Numbered from the stretch's first letter, positions 13,907 through 25,213 are shown. The stretch is 42,662 nucleotides of DNA from Kluyvera georgiana ATCC 51603 (GCF_001654985.1 NZ_LXEU01000065.1:1-42662), one strand, 5' to 3'. Notes: generated by a model not told the origin, from the letters alone. A program made the numbers and translations.

Positions 13907-15208
13907 TTAGAGCATCAGCCCGCCAAAGATGAAGCCGAGGATAACGCAGAGGGCAATGGCAATCACGCCCGGGATCAGAAACGCGTGGTTAAACACGTAT
14001 TTGCCGATACGGGTGGAGCCGGTGTCGTCCATTTCTACCGCCGCCAGCAGCGTTGGGTAGGTAGGTAACACGAACAGCGCGGAGACGGCGGCGAAAGACG
14101 CAATTGCCGTCAGCGGGGTGACGCCAAGCATGAGCGCCGCAGGCATCAACGCTTTCGTGGTCGCCGCCTGGGAGTAAAGCAGGGTAGCGGCAAAGAACAG
14201 CACCACTGCCAGCAGCCACGGATAGTTCTGCAGCAGATCGCCCGCCACCGCCTGAATGTCGGCGATGTGCGCTTTCACGAAGGTATCACCCAGCCACGCG
14301 ACGCCCAGTACGCAGACGCAGGCGCTCATGCCGGACTTAAAGGTGCTGGCATTGAGGATCTCGCCGGTATCGACTTTACAGGTGATGCAGATAAGCGTCG
14401 CGATGGTCAGCATAAACACCACGATCGCTTCGTTGCGCGGCAGTACCGGGTTCTGAATCAGCCCGACGGTGTCGCTGATGGCGGTGGCGTAGAACATCAC
14501 CGCGACAATACCGACCAGGAACAGCAGCACCGAGCGCTTAGCGTGCGGCTTCAGCTCAAAGACCTTGCTGCCGCGCAGGCGAACTTCCCCTTTGGCCAGT
14601 CGTTCCTGGTACACCGGGTCATCCTTCAGCTCACAGCCAAGGAAGTTACAGACGATGGAAGTCAACAGGACGGCTATCAGCGTCACCGGAATACAGATAG
14701 CGAGCAGCGTCAGATAGCTCACGCCCATCGGCTCGAGGATACCGGCGAAGAACACCACCGCCGCCGAAATCGGCGAGGCGGTAATCGCAATCTGTGAGGC
14801 CACCACGGCGATAGAGAGCGGGCGGGAAGGGCGGATACCCTGTTCTTTCGCTACTTCGGTAATCACCGGCAGCGTGGAGAATGCCGTGTGCCCGGTCCCC
14901 GCGAGGATGGTCATAAACCAGGTGACCAGTGGGGCGAGGAAGGTGATGTATTTGGGGTGTCGCCGCAGCAGTCGTTCGGCGAGGCTGACCAGATAATCCA
15001 TCCCGCCGGCGATTTGCATGGCGGCAATCGCGGCGATAACCGCCATAATGATTTCAATGACGTCAAACGGTATGGCGCCGGGTTTTATTTGAAAAATCAG
15101 CGTCAGCACCAGCACGCCGAAGCCGCCGGCAAAGCCGATGCCTATCCCCCCGAGTCTTGCCCCTAAGTAGATGGCAAGAAGCACAATGACCAGTTCTGCT
15201 CCAAACAT
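13907..15208 (-). CDS. dcuA: Anaerobic C4-dicarboxylate transporter DcuA
   Basis: DcuA exchanges or takes up aspartate, fumarate, malate and succinate across the inner membrane. The 433-residue protein is hydrophobic with about ten to twelve predicted membrane spans, starts MFGAELVIVLLAIYLGARLGGIGIG and contains the conserved VTWFMTILAGTGHTAFSTLPVI stretch of the Dcu family. It lies just downstream of aspA on the same strand, the usual aspA-dcuA unit, with a terminator hairpin between them (15271-15297) so that dcuA may also have its own promoter. With AspA and fumarate reductase it supports fumarate respiration. Confidence 0.96.
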   Translation of the reverse strand: MFGAELVIVLLAIYLGARLGGIGIGFAGGFGVLVLTLIFQIKPGAIPFDVIEIIMAVIAAIAAMQIAGGMDYLVSLAERLLRRHPKYITFLAPLVTWFMTILAGTGHTAFSTLPVITEVAKEQGIRPSRPLSIAVVASQIAITASPISAAVVFFAGILEPMGVSYLTLLAICIPVTLIAVLLTSIVCNFLGCELKDDPVYQERLAKGEVRLRGSKVFELKPHAKRSVLLFLVGIVAVMFYATAISDTVGLIQNPVLPRNEAIVVFMLTIATLICITCKVDTGEILNASTFKSGMSACVCVLGVAWLGDTFVKAHIADIQAVAGDLLQNYPWLLAVVLFFAATLLYSQAATTKALMPAALMLGVTPLTAIASFAAVSALFVLPTYPTLLAAVEMDDTGSTRIGKYVFNHAFLIPGVIAIALCVILGFIFGGLML

Positions 15209-15270
15209 ATTAGCCTTCCTTGTTTAACAAGTTGATATGTAATTGTTGTGTTTTCGTGAATTATAGAAAC

Positions 15271-15297
15271 AAAAAAGGCATGTCATCATGACATGCC
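15271..15297 (-). terminator. Intrinsic terminator after aspA
   Basis: On the minus strand GGCATGTC and GACATGCC form an 8 bp stem with a 5-base loop (15297-15277), followed by six T (15276-15271). It would limit read-through from aspA into dcuA. Confidence 0.8.
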
Positions 15298-15318
15298 TCA
15301 GTTTATTAGAGAGAAAGA

Positions 15319-16755
15319 CTATTGTTCGCTTTCATCGGTATAACGCTTCGCTTTGTAGGCCGGGTGCATCAGGTTCTGCGGCGAGAAGATATCGTCCAGC
15401 TCCGCTTCCGTCAGCAGGCCGCGCTCCAGTACCACTTCACGCACGCTCTTACCGGTTTCGGCACAGATTTTCCCGACGATGTCGCCGTTGTGGTGGCCGA
15501 TGAACGGGTTCAGGTAGGTGACAATACCGATAGAGTTGTAGACGTAGCTTTCGCACACTGCTTTATTCGCGGTGATGCCGTCGACGCATTTTTCCAGCAG
15601 GTTGTAGCAGGCGTTAGTCAGGATGTGGATAGACTCAAACAGCGCCTGGCCAATCACCGGCTCCATCACGTTCAGCTGCAGCTGACCGGCTTCGGAGGCC
15701 ATGGTGACGGTGGTGTCGTTGCCGATCACCTTGAAGCACACCTGGTTCACCACTTCTGGCACCACCGGGTTCACTTTGGCTGGCATGATGGAAGAACCGG
15801 CCTGCAGCTCCGGCAGGTTGATTTCATTCAGGCCAGCGCGCGGGCCGGAGGAGAGCAGGCGAAGGTCGTTGCAGATCTTCGACATTTTCACCGCCAGGCG
15901 TTTCAGTGAGCTGTGGACCATGACGTATGCGCCGCAGTCGGAGGTCGCTTCAATCAGATCTTCTGCCGGAACGACCGCCAGATTGCTGACTTCCGCCAGT
16001 TTCTGTACCGCTAACTGCTGGTAGCCATCCGGGGTATTCAGACGGGTACCGATGGCGGTGGCGCCGAGGTTCACTTCCAGCAGCAGCTCTGCGGTGCGCA
16101 GCAGGTTTTTGGTTTCTTCGTTCAGCAGCACGCTGAAAGCGTGGAATTCCTGGCCCAGGGTCATTGGTACCGCGTCCTGCAGCTGGGTACGGCCCATTTT
16201 CAGCACGTCCTGGAACTCAACGGCTTTACGCTGGAAGCCTTCACCTAACTGATGAATAGCATCAACCAGCTTCACGATTGAGGCATACACCGCGATGCGG
16301 AAACCGGTCGGATAGGCATCGTTAGTGGACTGGCATTTATTGACGTGGTCGTTCGGGTTCAGGTACTGGTATTCACCTTTCTGGTGGCCCATCAGCTCCA
16401 GGCCGATGTTTGCCAGTACCTCGTTGGTGTTCATGTTGACGGAGGTGCCCGCGCCGCCCTGATAGACGTCTACCGGGAACTGATCCATGCATTTGCCGTT
16501 GTTCAGCACTTCATCACAGGCCGCAATGATGGCATTCGCCACGCCCTTAGGAATGGTTTGTAGCTCTTTGTTCGCCAGGGCCGCCGCTTTCTTCACCATG
16601 ACCATCCCGCGCACGAACTCCGGGATGTCGCTGATTTTACTGTTACTGATGTAAAAGTTTTCAATCGCTCTCAGAGTATGAACGCCGTAGTAAGCGTCAG
16701 CAGGAACTTCCCTGGTACCTAACAGATCTTCTTCGATACGAATGTTGTTTAGCAT
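15319..16755 (-). CDS. aspA: Aspartate ammonia-lyase (aspartase)
   Basis: AspA converts L-aspartate to fumarate and ammonia. The 478-residue protein is the same length as the E. coli enzyme and shows the fumarase/aspartase signature [15 protein letters not shown], the catalytic-loop Ser region being SSIMPAK, together with [17 protein letters not shown] and STNDAYPTG. The fumarate it makes feeds the fumarate reductase encoded further right, and DcuA moves the dicarboxylates. A well-matched CRP site lies 186-201 bp upstream, consistent with the known CRP activation of aspA. Confidence 0.97.
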   Translation of the reverse strand: MLNNIRIEEDLLGTREVPADAYYGVHTLRAIENFYISNSKISDIPEFVRGMVMVKKAAALANKELQTIPKGVANAIIAACDEVLNNGKCMDQFPVDVYQGGAGTSVNMNTNEVLANIGLELMGHQKGEYQYLNPNDHVNKCQSTNDAYPTGFRIAVYASIVKLVDAIHQLGEGFQRKAVEFQDVLKMGRTQLQDAVPMTLGQEFHAFSVLLNEETKNLLRTAELLLEVNLGATAIGTRLNTPDGYQQLAVQKLAEVSNLAVVPAEDLIEATSDCGAYVMVHSSLKRLAVKMSKICNDLRLLSSGPRAGLNEINLPELQAGSSIMPAKVNPVVPEVVNQVCFKVIGNDTTVTMASEAGQLQLNVMEPVIGQALFESIHILTNACYNLLEKCVDGITANKAVCESYVYNSIGIVTYLNPFIGHHNGDIVGKICAETGKSVREVVLERGLLTEAELDDIFSPQNLMHPAYKAKRYTDESEQ

Positions 16756-16940
16756 GTGAACCTTCTTTTGCGAGCTGCCAATGATTTCACCAAATACGCA
16801 GGATTTTTGTGGTCATGCGTTTTTCTGACCGCAGATTATTTCCTTAAACGGCCCGGTGTCCATGATCATATGCTGATGATAGCGGATTGCAGTAATCTGG
16901 ATCACTTATTATCAGGCGGAACAGATAAGAATTATTGATT

Positions 16941-16956
16941 TGTGAAATGAATCACC
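16941..16956 (-). promoter_or_regulatory. Probable CRP binding site for aspA
   Basis: TGTGA-N6-TCACC matches the CRP consensus TGTGA-N6-TCACA in 9 of 10 positions. It lies in the 337 bp between aspA (minus) and fxsA (plus), where no gene was seen. aspA is a known CRP target in E. coli. The site could also influence fxsA. Confidence 0.7.
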
Positions 16957-17092
16957 GCTTGACGATTGTTGACAAAAATATCAATCGTCTCTGATTGAAA
17001 AACGGCAATTGACCACCACTTTAGTTTAATGCAGAGAATGATGACTCGCTGCAGGCGCGTGATACGCGTTGTTGACCTCACAGGAGATGCCA

Positions 17093-17569
17093 GTGCGCTG
17101 GATACCGTTAATTGCCATATTTCTCTATGTTTACATTGAGATATCTATTTTTATCCAGGTCGCCCATGTGTTTGGCGTCCTGATGACGTTGATTCTGGTT
17201 ATTTTTACCTCGGTGATCGGCATGTCGCTGGTCCGTAACCAGGGCTTCAAAAACCTGATGCTGATGCAGGAAAAAATGCAGGCGGGCGAGAGCCCTGCGG
17301 CGGAGATGATCAAAAGCGTATCGCTGATCCTCGCGGGCCTTCTGCTGCTTCTGCCGGGCTTCTTTACCGACTTCCTGGGGCTGGTACTGTTGTTGCCGCC
17401 GGTGCAGAAGCACCTGACCGTGAAGCTGATGCCGCACCTGCATTTTGGGCGCATGCCGGGTGGCGGTTTTGCCGGTGGGACCAACGGCGGGCAAACCTTT
17501 GACGGGGAGTATCAGCGTAAAGACGAACGTCCTGACCAACTGGACCACAAAGACGATAACCGCCCGTAA
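17093..17569 (+). CDS. fxsA: FxsA membrane protein (phage T7 exclusion suppressor)
   Basis: FxsA is an inner-membrane protein whose overexpression relieves F-plasmid exclusion of phage T7. The 158-residue length equals that of E. coli if the GTG at 17093 is the start, and this start has CAGGAG at 17081-17086; an upstream ATG at 17069 would add eight residues and is less likely. Membrane spans lie at about residues 3-45 (WIPLIAIFLYVYIEISIFI, then VFGVLMTLILVIFTSVIGM) and 78-105 (VSLILAGLLLLLPGFFTDFLGLVLLLPP). The C-terminal tail is hydrophilic and Gly-rich. It is divergent from aspA. Confidence 0.94.
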   Translation: MRWIPLIAIFLYVYIEISIFIQVAHVFGVLMTLILVIFTSVIGMSLVRNQGFKNLMLMQEKMQAGESPAAEMIKSVSLILAGLLLLLPGFFTDFLGLVLLLPPVQKHLTVKLMPHLHFGRMPGGGFAGGTNGGQTFDGEYQRKDERPDQLDHKDDNRP

Positions 17570-17583
17570 CTGAGGGTGATGAT

Positions 17584-17620
17584 AAAAAGCCGGCTCGCGT
17601 GACGCGCTCCGGCTTTTTTT
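17584..17620. terminator. Bidirectional terminator after fxsA
   Basis: AAAAAGCCGG (17584-17593) pairs with CCGGCTTTTT (17609-17618) with an inner CGCG/CGCG extension and T-tracts on both strands. It can serve fxsA on the plus strand and the convergent yjeH on the minus strand. Confidence 0.8.
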
Positions 17621-17622
17621 AT

Positions 17623-17698
17623 TGCCTGATGGCGCTGTGCTTATCAGGCTGACAAATGGCGCGTAGGCCGGATAAGGCAACGCCGCCATCCGGCAATC
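17623..17698. repeat. REP/BIME palindromic element between fxsA and yjeH
   Basis: Two inverted units: TGCCTGATGGCGCTGTGCTT with ATCAGGC, and GTAGGCCGGATAAGGC with GCCGCCATCCGGCA. This is the standard enterobacterial REP pair, placed between convergent genes. Confidence 0.85.
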
Positions 17699-17705
17699 AA
17701 TATGG

Positions 17706-18941
17706 CTACGCGCTTCTTTTCGGCAGCAGCACCCACAGTGCAGCCAGCATAATCACCGCGTACAGGCTCTTCCATCCCACCATCGCCAGCAGCAGCAGGC
17801 ACAGCGCCACGCCAATCACCGACAATACCCGGTAACGCCCCATCAGCAGCTTGCAGCCGGCCAACATGCACAGCAGATAAATCATAATAAAAATGCCGTT
17901 GGCGTAAATGATGAGCGCATCAAGATTGATGTTAAGCCAGTAGCTGGCAAGTGTGCTCACCATGCAGCTGCCAATCACCACGCTCAGCGCGTTGCGCGGC
18001 ACCAGCCCGGGGGAGAGGCGAGCCAGGTAGCTCTCTGGCTTATGCTGTGCCTGCGACCACACCAGCCGGGCAAAGCTTTGGATATAGATGTTGAGGCTGG
18101 CGAAGCAGGCGAGGAACCCGACCACGCTTGCCACCCACAACGCCTGCACGCCGAACAGCTGTACCACGATGGTTGGCAATGATGCTGCGGCGGTGTTGGC
18201 GGCCCCGTAGGCATGGAAGTGCAGTACCAGCACTGTACAGGCCCAGTAGACAATACCCGCTAGCAGCAGGCCGACGATCAGCGCGCGCGGGAAGTCACGC
18301 TCCGGATGGCGGAACTCCGATGCCATATGGGCAAACGCCTCCAGGCCGACAAAGCACCAGAACATGACCGACAGCGCGGCGAATAGCGGCGATATTTCGA
18401 CATCCGGAAGCGCCGGGAAAGGGATGGCTTTCAATGAGATATCGCCATAGACCCAGATTGCGGCCAGCAGGGCGACAATTAATATCGCAACCAGCGTTTG
18501 CAGGTTAGCGCTGGAGCTGGCGCCGCGCAGGCCCAGCCACCAGATCAGGCCGAGCGTAGCCATTTCGGCCATCAGCAACTGCCAGCCGTGCCAGTCGAAT
18601 AGCGCTTGAGTAAAGCCCGAGGCGATGTGCAGCGCGGCGGGCAGGCCGACGGGGATCACCGACAGGAACAACCAGCCGGTAACGCGTGCCAGGCGCGGAC
18701 CAAAGGCCATCTCCACAAAGTGCGCGACGCCGCCCGCGCTGGGGAAGTGCCGGCCAAGCAGCGCGAAGACGATCGCCACCGGGAAAACCAGCACGATCAG
18801 CGCCGGCCAGGCCCACAGGCTGGTCTCCCCGGCGACGATGGCGCCCAGCGCCGGAACGGCAAACACGCCGGTGCCCAGCAGCGACGTCGATAACAAACCC
18901 ACTCCCTGAGCGAACCCCAGCTCCTGTTTCAGACCTGACAT
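17706..18941 (-). CDS. yjeH: L-methionine/branched-chain amino acid exporter YjeH
   Basis: YjeH belongs to the APC superfamily and exports methionine and branched-chain amino acids in E. coli. The 411-residue protein (E. coli 418) starts MSGLKQELGFAQGVGLLSTSLLGTG, whose GLLSTSLLGTGVFAVPA is the unwound TM1 substrate region of APC carriers, and shows about twelve membrane spans. The start at 18941 is preferred over 18971, because it gives the family N-terminus and has AGGG upstream at normal spacing. It is convergent with fxsA and divergent from groES. Confidence 0.93.
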   Translation of the reverse strand: MSGLKQELGFAQGVGLLSTSLLGTGVFAVPALGAIVAGETSLWAWPALIVLVFPVAIVFALLGRHFPSAGGVAHFVEMAFGPRLARVTGWLFLSVIPVGLPAALHIASGFTQALFDWHGWQLLMAEMATLGLIWWLGLRGASSSANLQTLVAILIVALLAAIWVYGDISLKAIPFPALPDVEISPLFAALSVMFWCFVGLEAFAHMASEFRHPERDFPRALIVGLLLAGIVYWACTVLVLHFHAYGAANTAAASLPTIVVQLFGVQALWVASVVGFLACFASLNIYIQSFARLVWSQAQHKPESYLARLSPGLVPRNALSVVIGSCMVSTLASYWLNINLDALIIYANGIFIMIYLLCMLAGCKLLMGRYRVLSVIGVALCLLLLAMVGWKSLYAVIMLAALWVLLPKRSA

Positions 18942-19082
18942 GACTTGTTTCCCTACCCTGGCAAAGGGCAAAATTTTAACACATCACCTCTTCTTATGGC
19001 CCAGCGGCATTATGCTGTTCTAAGCCGATATTTCAGCGATTTATCGTGATTCGTATCGGGTACGAAATTTTTTTTAGGGTGA

Positions 19083-19487
<405 letters not shown>

Positions 19488-19510
19488 GAGCTACGCGCGA
19501 ACGAATTTGA

Positions 19511-21169
<1,659 letters not shown>

Positions 21170-21197
21170 TCGTGCGCTATACCCCATAGAAACAAGA

Positions 21198-21228
21198 AAC
21201 CCCCGGGCAGAAATGCTCGGGGGTTTTT
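21198..21228 (+). terminator. Intrinsic terminator of groESL
   Basis: AACCCCCG (21198-21205) pairs with CGGGGGTT (21218-21225), with an inner GGGC/GCTC extension, followed by T residues. Confidence 0.9.
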
Positions 21229-21302
21229 CTTTTGGTCATCTTTTAGGTATAAGGTTTACACGCGGACGACATGCGTCCAGCTCATTGATTGTGGGGAATA
21301 AC

Positions 21303-21656
21303 ATGCAGGTAAAATTTTTAGCAGGGATTGTCGGCGCGGCATTGCTGTTAGCGGGCTGTAGCTCTACCACCGAGCTGAGCTCAGCCGGTCAGAACGTGCG
21401 CTTTGTCGAAGATAAGCCGGGCGCAGAATGCCAGCTTCTGGGTACTGCTAACGGTGCGCAGAGTAACTGGCTTTCCGGCCAGCAGGGCGCAGAAGGCGGC
21501 TCAATGCGCGGTGCGGCAAACGCGCTGCGTAACCATGCGGCCGAAATGGGCGGCAACGTGATTTACGGTGTCAGCAGCCCGACGCAAGGCATGCTCTCAA
21601 GCTTCGTGCCGACCGACAGCGAAATGAACGGTCAGGTCTATAAGTGCCCGAACTGA
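21303..21656 (+). CDS. yjeI: YjeI, DUF4156-type lipoprotein
   Basis: The 117-residue protein has a lipoprotein signal peptide (MQVKFLAGIVGAALLLAGC) with the lipobox LLAGC, so Cys19 should be acylated. The mature part is small and Gly/Ala-rich, with the DUF4156 pattern CQLLGTANGAQ and NALRNHAAEMGGNVIYGVSS. Length equals E. coli YjeI. Its function is unknown. The ATG at 21303 has GGGG 5-8 bases upstream; the longer frame beginning at 21213 crosses the groEL terminator and is rejected. It is convergent with yjeJ. Confidence 0.93.
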   Translation: MQVKFLAGIVGAALLLAGCSSTTELSSAGQNVRFVEDKPGAECQLLGTANGAQSNWLSGQQGAEGGSMRGAANALRNHAAEMGGNVIYGVSSPTQGMLSSFVPTDSEMNGQVYKCPN

Positions 21657-21665
21657 TTCGCGCGT

Positions 21666-21692
21666 AGCGCCCCCGTCACTCTTTCGGGGGCG
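21666..21692. terminator. Possible shared terminator between yjeI and yjeJ
   Basis: GCGCCCCCG and CGGGGGCG form an 8 bp G+C stem with a 9-base loop between the two convergent genes. The U-tract is weak on both strands. Confidence 0.45.
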
Positions 21693-21699
21693 TAGTGCA

Positions 21700-22581
21700 T
21701 CAGGCTTTTTCTGCGTTTTTTTCTGCGCTTTGCTGTAGCTGATACAGCGCCTGCATACAGGCATCCGCCGTGAAGGTTTTACGTTTGTCAGAAGAGAGCG
21801 CTCTGACAAAAACCTGGCACGGTAAGCCCGCTATTTTCTTCAGCCTTGGGCTGTAATCCAACAGTCGACGGGTGACGGCTTCGACGTCTTTAGTGCCCGG
21901 CCTGCTGCGCGTTTTAATCACCGTCCCGCTAAACTGCGTTTTCCCTTCGGTATCGGTATAACGATAGACAACCGCCAGATGGTGAACGAACAGATTGCGT
22001 TTCCAGGCCGGATGGTCGTAAGAGTCATATTCCAGGTTACCGCCTGCCTTGCAGTCCACGTCGTATAGCGGCAGGAAATCTAACATCGAAGAGATACGCA
22101 GCGACAGCTCGTTCATTCCCGCGTTATTGATGGCATGGACCATCACGGTCACCATCAGTTCGATTTGCAGCAGATCAACGACCAGCTCGACCTTTTTGCC
22201 TGAATGCAACGTCAGGGTGAACACCTGGGTTTCATGGTCATCATGCGTGAGTGAGAGGGCGTCGACGCGCAGATTCACGTCGGCATGCTCCAGCACCTCA
22301 CGCTGAAGCGCCGGGATATTCTGGTGCATTTTCTGGACGGCTTTATCGCGCGCCTTTTCGTAGCGGCTGCGCTCGTCAGCGTTGAGCAGAGGGATCTGTG
22401 CGAGGCGGTATTCGAGGGCGATAAACAGGTCTTTCAGGACGATAGCGGGCAGGAAGAAAAGAGACTCTTTGTTACGCGGCTCTTTCACTTTCAGGGCCAG
22501 TGCAATGAAATTATTTTCCTGACGAATGACGCCTGCGTTAATACCTTTGATGGAAATAGACAAACGGTTCTCCTTAACCAT
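21700..22581 (-). CDS. yjeJ: YjeJ, uncharacterised protein
   Basis: The 293-residue protein matches E. coli YjeJ in place and character (E. coli about 289 aa). It opens MVKENRLSISIKGINAGVIRQENNF and has no signal peptide. An N-terminal helical region (about residues 50-100) rich in charged residues is followed by beta-rich sequence with ETQVFTLTLHSGKKVELVVDLLQIEL; the C-terminal part contains GTVIKTRSRPGTKDVEAVTRRLLDY. Function is unknown. It is convergent with yjeI and lies downstream of epmB's terminator, so it is probably a separate transcript. Confidence 0.85.
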   Translation of the reverse strand: MVKENRLSISIKGINAGVIRQENNFIALALKVKEPRNKESLFFLPAIVLKDLFIALEYRLAQIPLLNADERSRYEKARDKAVQKMHQNIPALQREVLEHADVNLRVDALSLTHDDHETQVFTLTLHSGKKVELVVDLLQIELMVTVMVHAINNAGMNELSLRISSMLDFLPLYDVDCKAGGNLEYDSYDHPAWKRNLFVHHLAVVYRYTDTEGKTQFSGTVIKTRSRPGTKDVEAVTRRLLDYSPRLKKIAGLPCQVFVRALSSDKRKTFTADACMQALYQLQQSAEKNAEKA

Positions 22582-22673
22582 TTTTTAGTTAAATGTAGTT
22601 ATTTAACTTATTGATTTGGTTTATTTTTAATGCGGTCTGAATCGTTAAAATAACACAGGCCTTAGTGATGTCC

Positions 22674-22700
22674 AAAAAAAAGGCAGACCGAAGTCTGCCT
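22674..22700 (-). terminator. Intrinsic terminator of epmB
   Basis: On the minus strand AGGCAGAC-TTCG-GTCTGCCT forms a perfect 8 bp stem with a stable UUCG loop, followed by at least seven T. Confidence 0.9.
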
Positions 22701-22711
22701 CTTTATCTCGT

Positions 22712-23740
22712 TTATCGCTGACGTAGCTGGAGATCCAGCGGCGTTTTACTTGGCTCGCCGCCAATTTCCCGCGCCAGCTTTGGCACCATATAGCCTGAGA
22801 CCAGCGTCAACAGTTCCCGCATAATCTCTCGCGCTTCGTCGTCGCTGACGAGGAAATGCGCCGCACCCTGGACTTTATCCAACACGTGCAGGTAATAGGG
22901 CATTACACCGGCATCGAACAGAGCGTTACTGAGGTTTGCCAGCGTTTGAGCATTATCGTTCACGCCGCGCAGTAGTACGCTCTGATTGAGCAACGTCACG
23001 CCGATACGGCGTAGGCGCGACATGGCTGTACGGAACTCAGCGTCGATCTCGTTGGCGTGGTTGATATGGTTCACCAGCAAAATCTGTAACGGTGAACGTT
23101 CGAAACGTGCGACCAGCGTATCGGTGATGCGCGCCGGAATAACGATCGGCAAGCGGCTATGGATACGCAGGCGCTTAATGTGCGGAATGGCTTCCAGTTG
23201 GGTGAGTAGCCAGTCGAGCTCGCGATCTTTCGCCATCAGCGGGTCGCCGCCGGAGAAGATGATTTCGTCGAGCTCAGGATGCGCGCTCACGTAGTCCAAC
23301 GCCGCCTGCCAGTTGCGTTTATTACCCTGATTTTCGGCATACGGGAAGTGACGACGGAAACAATAGCGACAATTTACCGCGCAGCCGCCTTTGACCAACA
23401 GCAGGGCGCGGTTATGGTACTTGTGCAGTAAACCGGGTACGACGCTGTGCTGTTCTTCCAGCGGATCGGTGGAGAATCCCGGCGCGGCCACAAATTCCTC
23501 TTGTGCCGTAAGTACCTGACGTAAAAGAGGATCGTCAGGGTTTCCTTTCTCCATGCGCGCGACGAACGCACGCGGCACGCGCAGGGCAAAAAGACGCTTA
23601 GCCTCACGGCCTGCGAGCAAATTTTCATCGGCGTCTATATTCAAAAGACGGAATAGTTCATCCGGATCGGTGAGAACATCGGCAAGTTGTATCAACCAAT
23701 CTTCTCTGGATGGGGTATTTAGGGTTACAATATGCGCCAT
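22712..23740 (-). CDS. epmB: EF-P (R)-beta-lysine 2,3-aminomutase EpmB
   Basis: EpmB is a radical-SAM enzyme that turns L-alpha-lysine into (R)-beta-lysine, which EpmA attaches to Lys34 of EF-P. The 342-residue protein carries the [4Fe-4S]/SAM motif [15 protein letters not shown], the SAM-binding GGDPLM segment ([11 protein letters not shown]), and a PLP-lysine region near the C-terminus ([15 protein letters not shown]). Length equals E. coli EpmB. It is divergent from efp with only 40 bp between starts, so the two share a promoter region. Confidence 0.96.
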   Translation of the reverse strand: MAHIVTLNTPSREDWLIQLADVLTDPDELFRLLNIDADENLLAGREAKRLFALRVPRAFVARMEKGNPDDPLLRQVLTAQEEFVAAPGFSTDPLEEQHSVVPGLLHKYHNRALLLVKGGCAVNCRYCFRRHFPYAENQGNKRNWQAALDYVSAHPELDEIIFSGGDPLMAKDRELDWLLTQLEAIPHIKRLRIHSRLPIVIPARITDTLVARFERSPLQILLVNHINHANEIDAEFRTAMSRLRRIGVTLLNQSVLLRGVNDNAQTLANLSNALFDAGVMPYYLHVLDKVQGAAHFLVSDDEAREIMRELLTLVSGYMVPKLAREIGGEPSKTPLDLQLRQR

Positions 23741-23780
23741 TTTGTGGCTTAGCTACCATTTAACAATTTCAGAGGGCCTT

Positions 23781-24347
23781 ATGGCGACTTACTATAGCAA
23801 CGATTTTCGTGCTGGTCTTAAAATCATGATGGACGGCGAACCGTACGCGGTTGAAGCCAGTGAATTCGTTAAACCAGGTAAAGGTCAGGCGTTCGCACGC
23901 GTTAAGCTGCGTCGTCTGCTGACCGGTACCCGCGTTGAGAAAACCTTCAAGTCTACCGATTCCGCTGAAGGCGCTGACGTTGTAGATATGAACCTGACTT
24001 ACCTGTACAACGACGGTGAGTTCTGGCACTTCATGAACAACGAAACCTTCGAACAGCTGTCTGCTGATGCGAAAGCGATCGGTGATAACGCGAAGTGGCT
24101 GCTGGATCAGGCCGAGTGCATCGTGACCCTGTGGAACGGCCAGCCGATCGCCGTCACTCCACCGAACTTTGTTGAACTGGAAATCGTGGAAACCGATCCA
24201 GGTCTGAAAGGTGACACCGCAGGTACTGGCGGCAAGCCGGCGACCCTGTCCACTGGCGCAGTGGTTAAAGTTCCGCTGTTCGTCCAGATTGGCGAAGTGA
24301 TCAAAGTTGATACCCGCTCCGGCGAATACGTATCTCGCGTGAAATAA
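23781..24347 (+). CDS. efp: Translation elongation factor P
   Basis: EF-P rescues ribosomes stalled at consecutive prolines. The 188-residue protein is the family length and has Lys34 in the loop [10 protein letters not shown], the site of beta-lysylation by EpmA/EpmB and later hydroxylation by EpmC. Three beta-barrel domains are implied, the last with [24 protein letters not shown]. The ATG at 23781 is set by AGAGGG at 23771-23776 and by the family N-terminus MATYYSNDF. epmB is adjacent and divergent, and epmA lies about 5 kb to the right in this window. Confidence 0.99.
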   Translation: MATYYSNDFRAGLKIMMDGEPYAVEASEFVKPGKGQAFARVKLRRLLTGTRVEKTFKSTDSAEGADVVDMNLTYLYNDGEFWHFMNNETFEQLSADAKAIGDNAKWLLDQAECIVTLWNGQPIAVTPPNFVELEIVETDPGLKGDTAGTGGKPATLSTGAVVKVPLFVQIGEVIKVDTRSGEYVSRVK

Positions 24348-24466
24348 TTCATGCTTTGATCCGTTCGGCGCAGCAGCCCTGCTGCGCCAGCCATCCCCCT
24401 TTCGTTTTGCCGCTTCGTCTTAGTCTGAAAAAAATCGCTCAAATCCAACATCCTGAGTGAAGTTGT

Positions 24467-24473
24467 CTATGCT
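24467..24473 (+). promoter_or_regulatory. Possible sigma-S-type -10 element of ecnB
   Basis: CTATGCT, preceded by TTGT, resembles the extended CTATACT -10 used by RpoS and lies 43 bp before the ecnB ATG. Entericidin B is known to be RpoS-controlled in E. coli. The match is by eye. Confidence 0.35.
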
Positions 24474-24515
24474 TATGAAGCAAGATAACGAAAACTGGCT
24501 TTTAAGGATGACATT

Positions 24516-24662
24516 ATGGTGAAAAAAGCGATTGCAGCATTTTTTACGGTTCTGGTTCTCTCCTCTGCTCTGACCGCCTGTAATACGACCCGAGGCATTG
24601 GCCAGGATATTTCAGAAGGTGGTAGCGCGATTTCTGGGGCAGCAACCAAGGCGCAGCAATAA
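24516..24662 (+). CDS. ecnB: Entericidin B, small lipoprotein
   Basis: This 48-residue protein is close to E. coli EcnB. It has a lipoprotein signal peptide with the lipobox LTAC (Cys22 acylated), then [26 protein letters not shown], matching the conserved N-T-T-R-G motif and the amphipathic C-terminal helix. EcnB is a stationary-phase bacteriolytic lipoprotein; in E. coli it is paired with the antidote-like EcnA. No ecnA-like frame was found in the 168 bp between efp and this gene. AAGGATG lies 7 bases upstream of the ATG. A strong terminator follows. Confidence 0.95.
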   Translation: MVKKAIAAFFTVLVLSSALTACNTTRGIGQDISEGGSAISGAATKAQQ

Positions 24663-24672
24663 ATCCATAGTG

Positions 24673-24704
24673 ACGGTACAACAGCGTGTTGTACCGTTGT
24701 TTTT
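24673..24704 (+). terminator. Intrinsic terminator of ecnB
   Basis: ACGGTACAACA (24673-24683) pairs with TGTTGTACCGT (24687-24697) over 11 bp with a 3-base loop, followed by TGTTTTT. Confidence 0.9.
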
Positions 24705-24739
24705 CGTGTCCTATACTGCCTGTGTTTTTTCTAACACCT

Positions 24740-24796
24740 TGCGGGACGACCCGTAAGCGTATCTCTCATCCGGGGACGGCCCCATCGTTATGGAGC
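24740..24796 (+). promoter_or_regulatory. Guanidine-II (mini-ykkC) riboswitch of gdx
   Basis: Two short hairpins carry the diagnostic ACGR loops: CGGG-ACGA-CCCG (24742-24753) and GGGG-ACGG-CCCC (24772-24783), 18 bases apart, ending just before the GGAG Shine-Dalgarno (24792-24795). Established knowledge: the two loops pair with each other on guanidinium binding and free the Shine-Dalgarno of the exporter gene. All defining elements are present. Confidence 0.95.
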
Positions 24797-24801
24797 CAAC
24801 T

Positions 24802-25119
24802 ATGTCCTGGTTAATTCTCTTTATTGCTGGTCTTCTTGAAGTGGTCTGGGCCGTTGGCCTGAAATATACCCATGGGTTTAGCCGGCTGGTGCCGAGCGCG
24901 ATTACCATCGTGGCGATGGTCGCCAGTATGGCGCTGCTGTCGTGGGCGATGAAAAGCCTGCCGGTGGGCACCGCCTATGCGGTCTGGACGGGAATTGGCG
25001 CGGTAGGCGCGGCGATTACCGGTATTCTGCTGCTGGGTGAGTCCGCCAGCCCGATGCGTATCGCCAGCCTGGCGCTGATTGTGGTGGGGATTATTGGCTT
25101 AAAGATCAGCGCACATTAA
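24802..25119 (+). CDS. gdx: Guanidinium exporter Gdx (formerly SugE), SMR family
   Basis: Gdx is a dual-topology small multidrug resistance transporter that exports guanidinium in exchange for protons. The 105-residue protein has four membrane spans, the essential Glu13 in TM1 ([17 protein letters not shown]), and the SMR signature [17 protein letters not shown] in TM3. The ATG at 24802 is preferred over 24790, because it gives the E. coli length and the GGAG at 24792 is then correctly spaced. The guanidine-II riboswitch directly upstream confirms function. It is convergent with frdD across a REP element. Confidence 0.97.
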   Translation: MSWLILFIAGLLEVVWAVGLKYTHGFSRLVPSAITIVAMVASMALLSWAMKSLPVGTAYAVWTGIGAVGAAITGILLLGESASPMRIASLALIVVGIIGLKISAH

Positions 25120-25135
25120 GGTTCTGGCGGCCATC

Positions 25136-25213
25136 GTAGGCCGGATAAGGCGTAGCCGCCATCCGGCAATCTGCGCCAGGCTGCCTGATGGCGCTGCGCT
25201 TATCAGGCCTACA
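25136..25213. repeat. REP/BIME element between gdx and frdD
   Basis: GTAGGCCGGATAAGGC with GCCGCCATCCGGCA, then GCCTGATGGCGCTGCGCTT with ATCAGGCCTAC, in inverted orientation. It occupies the position where E. coli has blc and ampC. Confidence 0.85.

Noticed and set aside
24348..24515. A possible ecnA gene between efp and ecnB
   Set aside because: No frame with a lipobox or an EcnA-like N-T-A-R-G motif was found; the stretch holds only a G+C hairpin (about 24367-24388) and the ecnB promoter region.
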